NCBI RefSeq assembly: GCF_038396845.1
Contig: NZ_CP151587.1
Location: 718,001-782,000 of the forward strand
Direction: 5' to 3'
Source of the DNA: Gymnodinialimonas sp. 57CJ19
GTDB lineage: Bacteria > Pseudomonadota > Alphaproteobacteria > Rhodobacterales > Rhodobacteraceae
DNA length: 64,000 nt
A model generated the notes under the pieces. The model was not told where the DNA came from. It searched no databases and worked only from the letters and a program-made list of their open reading frames with translations. Positions 30,540-38,350 of the stretch are shown here, in pieces; position 1 is the stretch's first letter; the number at the start of each line of letters is the position of its first letter. The position numbers and the translations under genes were made by a program.

Positions 30540-32236
30540 GCACTTTGGGCTTCGTGATGATGTGCCACACCGCGCTGGACCGCGCGGCAGAGGTTGCGCG
30601 CCATTGGGCGGAACGCGATTGCCCGGTCGTGATCCACCTCGATAAACGGGTCGCCAGCAGCAAGAACATATGGCTGAAGCGACAGCTCTCGGACCTGGAA
30701 AATGTGCGGTTCAGCAAGCGTCATAAATGTGAGTGGGGCACCTGGAGCCTTGTGCAGGCCAGCCAGACCGGGGCCGAGATGATGCTGGAGGAATTTCCCG
30801 GCGTCCGACACGTCTACTTGGCCTCAGGCTCGTGCCTGCCCCTGCGCCCGGTCGATGAATTGCGCGCCTATCTGGCCGCGCGCCCGATGACGGATTTCAT
30901 CGAAAGCGTCACGATCCGCGATGTGGATTGGACCGTGGATGGGCTGAACACCGAACGCTTCCAACTGCGGTTCCCATTTTCATGGAAGCGGCACCGTTTC
31001 CTGTTTGATCGCTATGTAGAGTTCCAGCGCCGCATTGGGTTCCGGCGCAAGATGCCTGATGGGCTTTTGCCGCATCTGGGTAGCCAATGGTGGTGCCTGT
31101 CTCGGCAGACGCTGTCGGTCATATTGCAAGACCCGAAACGGGTGGAGTTTGACCGTTTCTTCAAACGCGTCTGGATCCCCGACGAAAGCTATTACCAAAC
31201 CCTTGTGCGCAATTACTCTCGCAACATTGAAAGTCGGTCTCTGACACTGTCGAAGTTCGATTTTCAGGGCAAACCCCATGTGTTCTACGACGATCACCTG
31301 CATCTGTTGCGACGGTCCGATTGCTTTGTGGCGCGCAAGATCTGGCATCGAGCGGATCGGCTCTACGAGACGTTCCTTGGGGACGAGGGTGCTAATTTGC
31401 GCCGTGCCGAGCCTACGCCGGGTAAGATCGACCGGGTTTTCGCCAAGGCGCTAGAGCGACGGACGCGGGGGCGGTCCGGTCTTTATATGCAGTCCCGGTA
31501 TCCCAACAACGATTGGGAAAACGGCAAAACCGCCGCGCCCTATTCCGTGTTGCATGGCTTCAACGACCTGTTTTTGGATTTCGAGCCGTGGCTGTCGCGG
31601 CGATTGGGGACCAACGTTCACGGCAACATCTTTGATCCCAAGCGGGTCCGTTTTGCGGGCGATGCTGACACTTACGCCGGCTGCCTTTCAGCGGCGCCGA
31701 AGCTGCGCGATTACAATCCGGAACGTTTCCTGACCAACTTGATCTGGAACACCCGGGGTGAACGGCAAGTGTTCATGTATGGCCCGCAGGACAACCAACG
31801 CCCCGGCGCGTTCATGGCGTCTGACAGCAATGCTCAGATCAGTGTGATCACCGGCGGTTGGGCCGTGCGCCTGTTCACCGCGAACCGCAATTTCGGCGAT
31901 ATCCGGACCGAGGCCGCTCGATTGCAGCGGCGCGAGGTTGAATTCGTGAACACCCTGCGCCACGTCCGCTCCCGCGCGGAAATTCGGATTTGGTCTTTGG
32001 CCGAGTTTCTGGAAGAGCCGATGGAAAATCTGCAACGTATCCTCGATGCGATGGAGGGCGCGCAGGCCTCGCGCCTGACGGAAGCACCCCGGATGACGAA
32101 CCTCAACGGTGTGCCCAAATTCCTGCAAAACCTGAAGAACCAGGGGATGAACCCCTTTGCCGTCGGTGACTTCCCGCAAGAAGGCGTGGCGCCGCCCCCC
32201 ACGGGTGCCGACAACCGACCCTATTTGGTGAGATAG
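30536..32236 (+). CDS. Core-2/I-branching (GT14-like) glycosyltransferase with extra C-terminal domain
   Basis: A 566-aa protein. Residues about 1-280 resemble the bacterial core-2/I-branching beta-1,6-N-acetylglucosaminyltransferases: LGFVMMCHTALDRA, VVIHLDKRV, SKRHKCEWGTWSLVQA and HVYLASGSCLPLRPV. Residues about 310-566 form an additional domain (FNDLFLDFEPWLS through RIWSLAEFLEEP) that I know only as a domain of unknown function in Rhodobacterales homologues. I chose the ATG at 30536 because it overlaps the previous stop. The sulfotransferase gene begins 3 bp downstream. Confidence 0.75.
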   Translation: MSTLGFVMMCHTALDRAAEVARHWAERDCPVVIHLDKRVASSKNIWLKRQLSDLENVRFSKRHKCEWGTWSLVQASQTGAEMMLEEFPGVRHVYLASGSCLPLRPVDELRAYLAARPMTDFIESVTIRDVDWTVDGLNTERFQLRFPFSWKRHRFLFDRYVEFQRRIGFRRKMPDGLLPHLGSQWWCLSRQTLSVILQDPKRVEFDRFFKRVWIPDESYYQTLVRNYSRNIESRSLTLSKFDFQGKPHVFYDDHLHLLRRSDCFVARKIWHRADRLYETFLGDEGANLRRAEPTPGKIDRVFAKALERRTRGRSGLYMQSRYPNNDWENGKTAAPYSVLHGFNDLFLDFEPWLSRRLGTNVHGNIFDPKRVRFAGDADTYAGCLSAAPKLRDYNPERFLTNLIWNTRGERQVFMYGPQDNQRPGAFMASDSNAQISVITGGWAVRLFTANRNFGDIRTEAARLQRREVEFVNTLRHVRSRAEIRIWSLAEFLEEPMENLQRILDAMEGAQASRLTEAPRMTNLNGVPKFLQNLKNQGMNPFAVGDFPQEGVAPPPTGADNRPYLVR

Positions 32237-32239
32237 TAG

Positions 32240-33682
32240 ATGACCCGCAAATTCGATGCCTTCGTGTTGTTCGCCGAGATGCGCACCGGGTCCAACTATC
32301 TGGAAGATAGCCTCAACAATTTTCCCGATATCAACTGTCTGGGCGAGGTCTATAACCCCACGTTCCTTGGCCATCACAACACGTTCGAGATGTATGGCTA
32401 TGACATGGACAAGCGCGAACAGGACCCCCTGGGCCTACTGGAGGCGATCATCGAAAACGCCGATGGCGGCATCCCCGGCTTTCGCCTGTTCCACGACCAC
32501 GACGACCGCGTGGTTGAACGGGTGTTGCCAGACCCGCGCATCGCCAAGGTAATCCTCACGCGTAACCCGCTCGATAGTTACGTGAGCCGCAAGATTGCCA
32601 GCGCCACGGGGCAGTGGCGCTTGACCGATATGAAACACGCGAAGACCGCGAAGATCCGCTTTGACACGCCCGAGTTCGGAGAGCTGTTGGACGCGCTTTT
32701 GCCGTTTCAAGAGCGTCTGCGTCAGGGGTTGCAGAAGACCGGGCAAGTGGCCTTTCAGGTCCGCTACGAGGATATCAACGACCCCGAAATGCTGAACGGA
32801 TTGGCGGCGTTCCTCGGCTCGGATGAGCGTGTCGATGCGACCTCCAAGAAGCTGAAGAAGCAAAACCCTGCGCCCCTGCGCGATAAGGTTGAAAATTACG
32901 ATGAGATGGTCAGCGCGTTAAGCGATCTGGACCGCTTCGGCCTGGATCGCTCCCCTGAGTTAGAGCCCGAACGCGCCGCACAGGTGCCCAACTTCGTGGC
33001 TCATCCTACTCTTGGATTGCTGTTCTGCCCGATCAAAGGCGCGCCGGAAAATTCGGTGCTAAACTGGATGGGAGAGCTTGGCAGCGTGGGCAAAGATGCC
33101 CTGATCCGCAAGATGAGCCAAAAAAAGCTGCGCCAATGGATGAAGGATAACACCGGTTTCCGCAGCTTCACCGTGTTGCGCCATCCAGTCGCGCGGGCCT
33201 ACTGCGTGTTCAACCGCTTCATCCTGCCCGATGACCGCCCCGCCTACGCCGATCCGCGCAAGACACTGCGACAGCGTTACAAGGTGCCAATGCCGAACAA
33301 AGCCCCCGGTCCCGATTGGTCCGAAGCGGAACAGAAAGCCGCGTTCCAAGGGTTCATCGGCTTTCTGAAAGGCAATTTGGCGGGCCAGACCAGCGTGCGC
33401 GTCGATCAGGCATGGGCTACGCAAACGGCAATTTTGCAGGGCATATCCTCGGTCATGGTGCCTCAGGCAGTGATCCATGAAGAACAGATGAAAGAGGCGT
33501 TGCCTGCTTTGGCGCGACAGGTCGGCGTGGAAGATGTGCCGGAAGTTGTGGGTGAGGCGATGCCGGGGGCCCATACGCTCAAGTCTGTGTACGACGGCAA
33601 GATCGAGCAGGCGCTGATTGACACATACCGGCGCGACTACATCGGATTCGGGTTTCCAAGGTGGAACAAGCGGCCCGGTTAA
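32240..33682 (+). CDS. Two-domain sulfotransferase
   Basis: A 480-aa protein that looks like two sulfotransferase modules in tandem. Module 1: a PAPS 5'-phosphosulfate loop-like FAEMRTGSNYLEDSL (12-25) and a 3'-phosphate motif VILTRNPLDSYVSRKIA (Arg108, Ser116), as in Stf0/NodH-type enzymes. Module 2: LLFCPIKGAPENSVLNWM (about 260-277) and TVLRHPVARAYCVFNRF (about 311-327), like Sulfotransfer_2 enzymes, with the first loop departing from the usual Lys/Ser-Thr pattern. It probably sulfates a surface glycan made by the preceding genes (inference). Its stop and the convergent ptsN stop share a TTAA. Confidence 0.75.
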   Translation: MTRKFDAFVLFAEMRTGSNYLEDSLNNFPDINCLGEVYNPTFLGHHNTFEMYGYDMDKREQDPLGLLEAIIENADGGIPGFRLFHDHDDRVVERVLPDPRIAKVILTRNPLDSYVSRKIASATGQWRLTDMKHAKTAKIRFDTPEFGELLDALLPFQERLRQGLQKTGQVAFQVRYEDINDPEMLNGLAAFLGSDERVDATSKKLKKQNPAPLRDKVENYDEMVSALSDLDRFGLDRSPELEPERAAQVPNFVAHPTLGLLFCPIKGAPENSVLNWMGELGSVGKDALIRKMSQKKLRQWMKDNTGFRSFTVLRHPVARAYCVFNRFILPDDRPAYADPRKTLRQRYKVPMPNKAPGPDWSEAEQKAAFQGFIGFLKGNLAGQTSVRVDQAWATQTAILQGISSVMVPQAVIHEEQMKEALPALARQVGVEDVPEVVGEAMPGAHTLKSVYDGKIEQALIDTYRRDYIGFGFPRWNKRPG

Positions 33683-34143
33683 GCCGCCCGTGTTGCCTCG
33701 CCCTCGGTCAACAGGGCGAACAATGCCAATGGGTCGTTGTTGGCCCGCAGTTTCGCGCAAAGGGCAGGATTTCGCAGGGTCCGCGCAACCAAGGCCAGCG
33801 CCTTGAGGTGATCCACACCGGATTCCAGCGGCGCCAGAAGCACGAACACCAAATCCACCGGCTGACGATCGGCGGCGTCAAAGTCGATGGGACGTTCCAG
33901 GCGCACAAATGCCCCCACGACGTGATCCAGCTCGGCCAGGCGGGCATGGGGCAGGGCGATGCCTTGGCCCACACCGGTCGGCCCAAGGCTTTCGCGTTCT
34001 TGCAGGGCTTCAAAGATACGATGGGCCGGCACATCAACCAGCGTTTCCGCGATTTCCGAGACCGACTGGATCAGGCGCTTCTTGCTGCTGACATCGCCAA
34101 CAACCCTGACAGCCTCGGGCGTCAGCAACGATGAAAGGTCCAT
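33679..34143 (-). CDS. ptsN: PTS nitrogen-regulatory EIIA component (EIIA-Ntr)
   Basis: A 154-aa EIIA-Ntr with the phosphorylatable His66 in GVGQGIALPHARLAELDH. It is the terminal phosphoacceptor of the nitrogen PTS and regulates potassium, carbon or nitrogen functions in other proteobacteria. It follows hpf after a 77-bp gap containing a large stem-loop. The ATG at 34143 is used over an upstream in-frame start because the protein then begins with the family-typical MDLSSLLTPE. Confidence 0.93.
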   Translation of the reverse strand: MDLSSLLTPEAVRVVGDVSSKKRLIQSVSEIAETLVDVPAHRIFEALQERESLGPTGVGQGIALPHARLAELDHVVGAFVRLERPIDFDAADRQPVDLVFVLLAPLESGVDHLKALALVARTLRNPALCAKLRANNDPLALFALLTEGEATRAA

Positions 34144-34183
34144 TTCGTATCTCCCCACACGGGCGGATTTGGCCGCCTAGCGT

Positions 34184-34214
34184 CGGCTCGGGGCAGATGC
34201 CTGCCCCTGAGCCG
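34184..34214. terminator. Strong stem-loop between hpf and ptsN
   Basis: Arms CGGCTCGGGGCAG and CTGCCCCTGAGCCG (one bulged T) around ATGC. The T run follows only on the plus strand. For the minus-strand hpf-ptsN transcript there is no U tract, so it is more likely a processing or attenuation hairpin there, while it could terminate plus-strand read-through. Confidence 0.6.
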
Positions 34215-34220
34215 TTTTAG

Positions 34221-34796
34221 TTAACTCGTCTCCGGATCAACCCAGCCTATGTTGCCGTCTTCACGGCGGTAGACCACGTTCACCCGACCATGCCCCTGTT
34301 CGCGAAACACCAGAACCGGTGCGCCCGCGATTTCCATCTGCATCACCGCTTCGCCGACGGACAGGGATGGAATCTTGGTTTCCATCTCGGCCACGATGAT
34401 CGGCTGAAGCGTCTCAGGCTCGGCCGTTTCATCCTCGGTCTCCGGTGAAGCGAGGATATACGAGGCACCGCCATAGACATCAATGGGGGTCGTCCGGTCT
34501 TTGTGGTGATCTTTCAGGCGCCTCTTGTACCGCCTCAGTTGCTTCTCAAGTTTGTCCGCCGTCGCTTCAAACGCGGCGTAAATCTCATGGGCATGAGCTT
34601 TGGCAGAGGCGGTCAGGCCGGTCGACAGATGGACGGTGGTTTCACAAGCATATTCCGGCCCGGATTTAGAGAAGATGACCGTCGCGTCCGTCGGGCGCTC
34701 GGCGTATTTTTGGGCAATGCTGCCAAGATTATCCTGCACGTGGGTTTGCAGAGCTTGGCCAATTTCGATCTGTTTTCCGCTGATCTGATACCGCAT
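34221..34796 (-). CDS. hpf: Long ribosome hibernation promoting factor
   Basis: A 191-aa long-form HPF. The N-terminal RaiA/HPF domain (MRYQISGKQIEIGQALQTHV) binds the decoding region of the 30S subunit. The C-terminal domain (PSLSVGEAVMQMEIAGAPVLVFRE) mediates 100S dimer formation. The ATG at 34796 is preceded by a perfect GGAGGT, which decides the start over the longer frame. rpoN, often found between lptB and hpf, is absent; only 188 bp separate hpf from lptB. Confidence 0.93.
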   Translation of the reverse strand: MRYQISGKQIEIGQALQTHVQDNLGSIAQKYAERPTDATVIFSKSGPEYACETTVHLSTGLTASAKAHAHEIYAAFEATADKLEKQLRRYKRRLKDHHKDRTTPIDVYGGASYILASPETEDETAEPETLQPIIVAEMETKIPSLSVGEAVMQMEIAGAPVLVFREQGHGRVNVVYRREDGNIGWVDPETS

Positions 34797-34984
34797 GTAA
34801 CCTCCGGTTTTATGGTCACACGACGCTGTGTCGTGCTTGTTAACATGATGATTTTGAATGTCATTGAGAGCGCGCTGGGGAAGTCGAGACTTCGGCTGAC
34901 CGTGCCGGGCACTAAGAGATGAAGCAATCGCAACCATCCCTCGTATCAGACGAGGAATCGGGGGCCTGTGTCAATGAAATTGGT

Positions 34985-35734
34985 TCAGGTGATTTTAAAC
35001 GACTGGCCCAGATAGACCCGGCGCACGTTTTCATCGCGGACCACTTCGTCGGCGGTGCCGGACATGATGATTACGCCGTCGTGCAAGATGTAAGCCCGGT
35101 CCACGATGGCCAGCGTCTCTTGCACGTTGTGGTCGGTGATAAGCACGCCAATGCCGCGGGTCTTCAGTTCTGCCACCAACGCGCGGATATCACCCACCGC
35201 AATCGGGTCCACGCCGGCAAAGGGTTCATCCAAAAGAACATATCGCGGGTTCGAGGCAAGGCAGCGCGCAATCTCAGCCCGCCGACGCTCGCCACCGGAC
35301 AGCGACAGCGCGGGCGCACGGCGCAGGTGCTCGATGGAGAACTCCGACAGCAGTTCTTCCAGCCGATCGCGCCGCTTCTTGCGCTTGGGCTCCACCACTT
35401 CGAGGATCGCCATGATGTTGTCTTCCACGGACAAACCGCGGAAAATCGACATCTCCTGCGGCAGATAGCCCACTCCGGCGCGGGCCCGGCGATACATGGG
35501 AAACAAGGTGACGTCTTGGCCGTCAATCGTGACCCGCCCGCCGTCGGGCGTGATCAGCCCGGCAATGCAATAAAAGCTGGTGGTCTTGCCCGAGCCATTG
35601 GGGCCAAGCAGGGCGACAACTTCACCCCGGTTCAACTCCAGCGTCACGTCGCGGATTACCGGACGCTTACGGTAGCTTTTGCGCAACCGCTCAACGCGTA
35701 GCCCGGCAGAGCCTTCTGTGACGTCCAAAGCCAT
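34985..35734 (-). CDS. lptB: LPS export ABC transporter ATPase LptB
   Basis: A 249-aa ATPase with Walker A LGPNGSGKTT (from residue 43), signature LSGGERRRAEIAR and Walker B YVLLDEPFAGVDP. It powers extraction of lipopolysaccharide from the inner membrane with LptF and LptG (not in this window). Its ATG overlaps the lptA stop by one base. Confidence 0.95.
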   Translation of the reverse strand: MALDVTEGSAGLRVERLRKSYRKRPVIRDVTLELNRGEVVALLGPNGSGKTTSFYCIAGLITPDGGRVTIDGQDVTLFPMYRRARAGVGYLPQEMSIFRGLSVEDNIMAILEVVEPKRKKRRDRLEELLSEFSIEHLRRAPALSLSGGERRRAEIARCLASNPRYVLLDEPFAGVDPIAVGDIRALVAELKTRGIGVLITDHNVQETLAIVDRAYILHDGVIIMSGTADEVVRDENVRRVYLGQSFKIT

Positions 35735-36216
35735 TACTCAGTGCCGCCAAGCACGGTCCGCACCCGTCCATCGACAGACCCGTTGCCGGTACGCATGTTG
35801 ACGACCATGCTGTCGCCGGCGATGGCGGTTTGGCCCTGGGTCACCAATACGCTGCCCGACAGGGTCAACAGCGCCGAGGCGACCTCGAACCTTGCCTGTG
35901 CGCCTTCGGCCGCGTCCGTCCCGCGTGTGACCAGAACGCCGCCAGTGGCGATGACTTCGCTGACATCTTGCGTGCCAGAGGTGCCGTAAAGGATGCGAAC
36001 CGCCCCGGCGGCCATGCGCAGATCGCCTTGGACGACGATAACATTTCCGGTGAAAACGGCCTCGCCCGTGGTTTGGTCGACGGTCAAGCCATCGGCCGTC
36101 ACCTCTACCGGTTGGCGTTCGTCGTAGCTGACGCCGCCAAATCCGATATTCACCTGCGCCGAAACTGGCGTTGTAAAAAGAAGAAACAGGCCCAACAGGG
36201 CAAGAATACGGTGCAT
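35734..36216 (-). CDS. lptA: LPS transport periplasmic protein LptA
   Basis: A 160-aa OstA-like protein with a signal peptide (MHRILALLGLFLLFTTPVSA) and beta-jellyroll repeats such as VTADGLTVDQTTGEAVFTGNV. It bridges inner and outer membranes for LPS. Two starts are possible; I prefer the ATG at 36216 (AAGGG upstream, clean signal peptide) to the one at 36243, which would overlap lptC. Confidence 0.85.
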   Translation of the reverse strand: MHRILALLGLFLLFTTPVSAQVNIGFGGVSYDERQPVEVTADGLTVDQTTGEAVFTGNVIVVQGDLRMAAGAVRILYGTSGTQDVSEVIATGGVLVTRGTDAAEGAQARFEVASALLTLSGSVLVTQGQTAIAGDSMVVNMRTGNGSVDGRVRTVLGGTE

Positions 36217-36226
36217 GGGCAACCCT

Positions 36227-36823
36227 TTAACTTTGGGGTTCATATAGCACTCGGACGGCGCCGTTGAAACGGAGGATTGTTTCTCCTTGCGGACCTGTGA
36301 CTTCCATCGTGTCGGCAGTCACGTCGATACCGGGGCCCGTGGCGTGAACGGGGGTCGGGGACCGCATGTTGATGACATCCAGCGCCATCACCAGTGTTTC
36401 GCTTTGGATGCGGTAGCCCAGAGATGATTGCAGTACGACATCGTCAGTGAAGGTGGCCATCTGCGCGGCCATGTCGAACTCTCCGAACGCGGCTTGGATC
36501 GTCATGGAGTCGGTCGCGCCTAAATCCATACGCCCCACAATGGTCTCGGCGCGAATTCTATCGGTGGTCTCAACGCCCGTGGTCACGGCCTGCGCTGTCA
36601 GCACGATCTCCTGGCCGTCGCCTATAACACCAGCAAAGCGCGGCTCGCTTACCCGTTGCTCGCGCTCAATCTCGTTCACGTCAACTTCGGTATAGGCGAG
36701 GGCGGCGTCGGGGTCAGGCGCGCCGGACAGAAGGAAGATCGAGGATAAAAGGGCAAGCGCGATCAGGGGCAGGGTAATTTTTACCCAAACCACAGCCTTG
36801 GAATAAAGATTATCGCGTACCAC
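36227..36823 (-). CDS. lptC: LPS export protein LptC
   Basis: A 198-aa bitopic protein with one N-terminal membrane anchor (ITLPLIALALLSSIFLLSG) followed by a periplasmic jellyroll region. It receives LPS from LptBFG and passes it to LptA. Start codon is GTG. First gene of lptC-lptA-lptB, followed by hpf and ptsN. A ribonuclease D-like gene lies 35 bp upstream on the same strand. Confidence 0.85.
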   Translation of the reverse strand: MVRDNLYSKAVVWVKITLPLIALALLSSIFLLSGAPDPDAALAYTEVDVNEIEREQRVSEPRFAGVIGDGQEIVLTAQAVTTGVETTDRIRAETIVGRMDLGATDSMTIQAAFGEFDMAAQMATFTDDVVLQSSLGYRIQSETLVMALDVINMRSPTPVHATGPGIDVTADTMEVTGPQGETILRFNGAVRVLYEPQS

Positions 36824-36858
36824 GGGATCAGGTCCTTCGTGCGGTTCTACAGAACGCT

Positions 36859-37470
36859 TTAGTGGCTGAATATGTCCATTTCGGGCCAGCCTGCCAAATC
36901 CAGTTTGGCGCGCATTGGCAGAAAGTCAAAACACGCCTGCGCCATTTCGGTCCGGCCTTCGCGGGCCAGCATCACGTCCAGTTTCTCTTTCACGCCGTGC
37001 AGGTACAACACGTCCGAGGCGGCATAGGCCACTTGCGCGTCGGTCAGCACATCCGCGCCCCAGTCCGAGGATTGCTGCTGTTTCGAGATGTCGATCGACA
37101 AAAGTTCCTGCAACAGGTTCTTCAGCCCGTGACGGTCCGTATAGGTCCGCACCAGCTTGGAGGCGATCTTGGTGCAATAGACAGGCGCGGTCAGGGCACC
37201 GAACGCGTGGTACATGGCGGCAATGTCGAATCGGCCAAAGTGGAACAGCTTCAGGGTGTTCGGGTCCTCCAGCAGGGCGCAGAGGTTGGGCGCCTCGGTC
37301 TGACCCTTGGCGACCTGCACCAGATGCGCATTGCCGTCGCCGTCGGACAGTTGGATCACGCACAGGCGGTCGCGGTGCGGATGCAGGCCCATGGTTTCGC
37401 AGTCGATGGCGACGATGGGGCCCAGTTGCAGGCCATCGGGAAGGTCGTTCTGGTAGAGTGTATTGGTCAT
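36859..37470 (-). CDS. rnd: Ribonuclease D-like DEDDy 3'-5' exonuclease
   Basis: A 203-aa single-domain exonuclease: Exo I AIDCETMGL (Asp23, Glu25), Exo II HFGRFDIAAM (Asp82) and the DEDDy Exo III YAASD (Tyr149, Asp153). It lacks the HRDC domains of E. coli RNase D, as usual for short alphaproteobacterial paralogues. It likely trims tRNA or other structured RNA 3' ends. Before the island inserted, it was the first gene downstream of tRNA-Leu. Confidence 0.85.
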   Translation of the reverse strand: MTNTLYQNDLPDGLQLGPIVAIDCETMGLHPHRDRLCVIQLSDGDGNAHLVQVAKGQTEAPNLCALLEDPNTLKLFHFGRFDIAAMYHAFGALTAPVYCTKIASKLVRTYTDRHGLKNLLQELLSIDISKQQQSSDWGADVLTDAQVAYAASDVLYLHGVKEKLDVMLAREGRTEMAQACFDFLPMRAKLDLAGWPEMDIFSH

Positions 37471-37721
37471 GGCGCTCGCTTCACTAACAGTTGCCGTGCT
37501 TTACAGAAAAGCCGAGCATCGGGGAAGGGAAGAAGCATCCCAGACGCCCGCCATGGGCGGCGAGAAGGCTGAAACAGAGCTGAAAAAGGGTTAACGAAAG
37601 GTTAACGAAAGATCGTAAAGCGTTTGTTTTCGGGGGGTTGGGTGGGGTGCTCAAGCTTGAGCATCTTCACTCGCAAGGGCCTCGGACGCCCGTGGGCCAA
37701 AGCCGGTCAGCCTGTAAGGAA
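37471..37721. other. Non-coding flank between rnd and the island attachment site
   Basis: No credible gene. It holds a tandem 11-bp repeat GGTTAACGAAA (37589-37599 and 37600-37610) and a perfect 16-bp palindrome TGCTCAAGCTTGAGCA (37648-37663). In the empty site this DNA would directly follow the tRNA-Leu 3' end, so these may belong to the tRNA trailer or to rnd control. Confidence 0.6.
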
Positions 37722-37738
37722 GAATGGTGCCCAGGAGA
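37722..37738. repeat. Island attachment site attL (core copy 1)
   Basis: GAATGGTGCCCAGGAGA, identical to the copy overlapping the tRNA-Leu 3' end. It is the displaced tRNA fragment left by integration, and also the outer edge of the left 547-bp inverted repeat. Confidence 0.85.
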
Positions 37739-38269
37739 TCATTCATCTCTTGGTTGTGTTCCCGTTACAGGCACCCTGACAGGGTCTCCCTTCAACGTAG
37801 CAAGGGGTAGCGGTAGAGGAGAGACCCAGTCAAGAGGCACCAGTTGGTCTACGGTTTGGTCTACGGTGCCCTATGCGGTCCCTGAGGGGCTACGAGAGGC
37901 ATCGCCTGAGCTTCCCGGGGGCACACCCTCTCCACATCAGCATAGCCCATGCCTCCTAGGGCAAGCCTACAGCGCCCCGCAGCCCCACCCCACCACGGGG
38001 GAAAACGCGGTCACGTCCCTTATCGGTAGACCTCTCAGATGTGCGTCATGAAAACACGCCGGGAGGGCGAGGAAGAGGGAAGTTGAAGGGTGGAGGGACC
38101 GGACATCACAGGAGCTATCTCTTACGGGTCCCCCTATGGGGAGTAACCTTAGGTGATACCTAGGTGTACCTCCTCCCTCCTCTCTTAGTATCCCCTCTCT
38201 AGTAGCTTAGGTCCTGAAGGGGTCACGCAGCGATAGCGTGGGTCTGCTCCAACTGTTGCTTGGTGAGGA
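37723..38269. repeat. 547-bp inverted repeat, left arm
   Basis: Reverse complement of 45986-46532. My base-by-base reading finds one difference (T at 37743 against the expected C). It contains an attachment core at the outer edge, a perfect tandem 12-mer TTGGTCTACGGT (37844-37867), an inverted GTAGACC (38026-38032) and, at the inner edge (38223-38269), an antisense copy of the last 15 codons and stop of the polymerase gene. No independent coding gene is credible in it. Confidence 0.95.
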
Positions 38270-38350
38270 GGGCAATTTGCCAAGCAACACCATAGGTCGA
38301 ACATTCAAGTCGCTGGATTACAAGTCGCGGTGGGTTTGCCACAGCTCCAC
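38270..38350. other. Short non-coding gap downstream of hsdR
   Basis: Eighty-one bases between the inner edge of the left inverted repeat and the hsdR stop. No terminator-like hairpin with a T run is obvious. Confidence 0.5.

Noticed and set aside
37723..38269. Possible CRISPR array or tandem repeat in the island flank
   Set aside because: The repeats are one inverted pair and a two-copy 12-mer; no spaced direct repeats and no cas genes.
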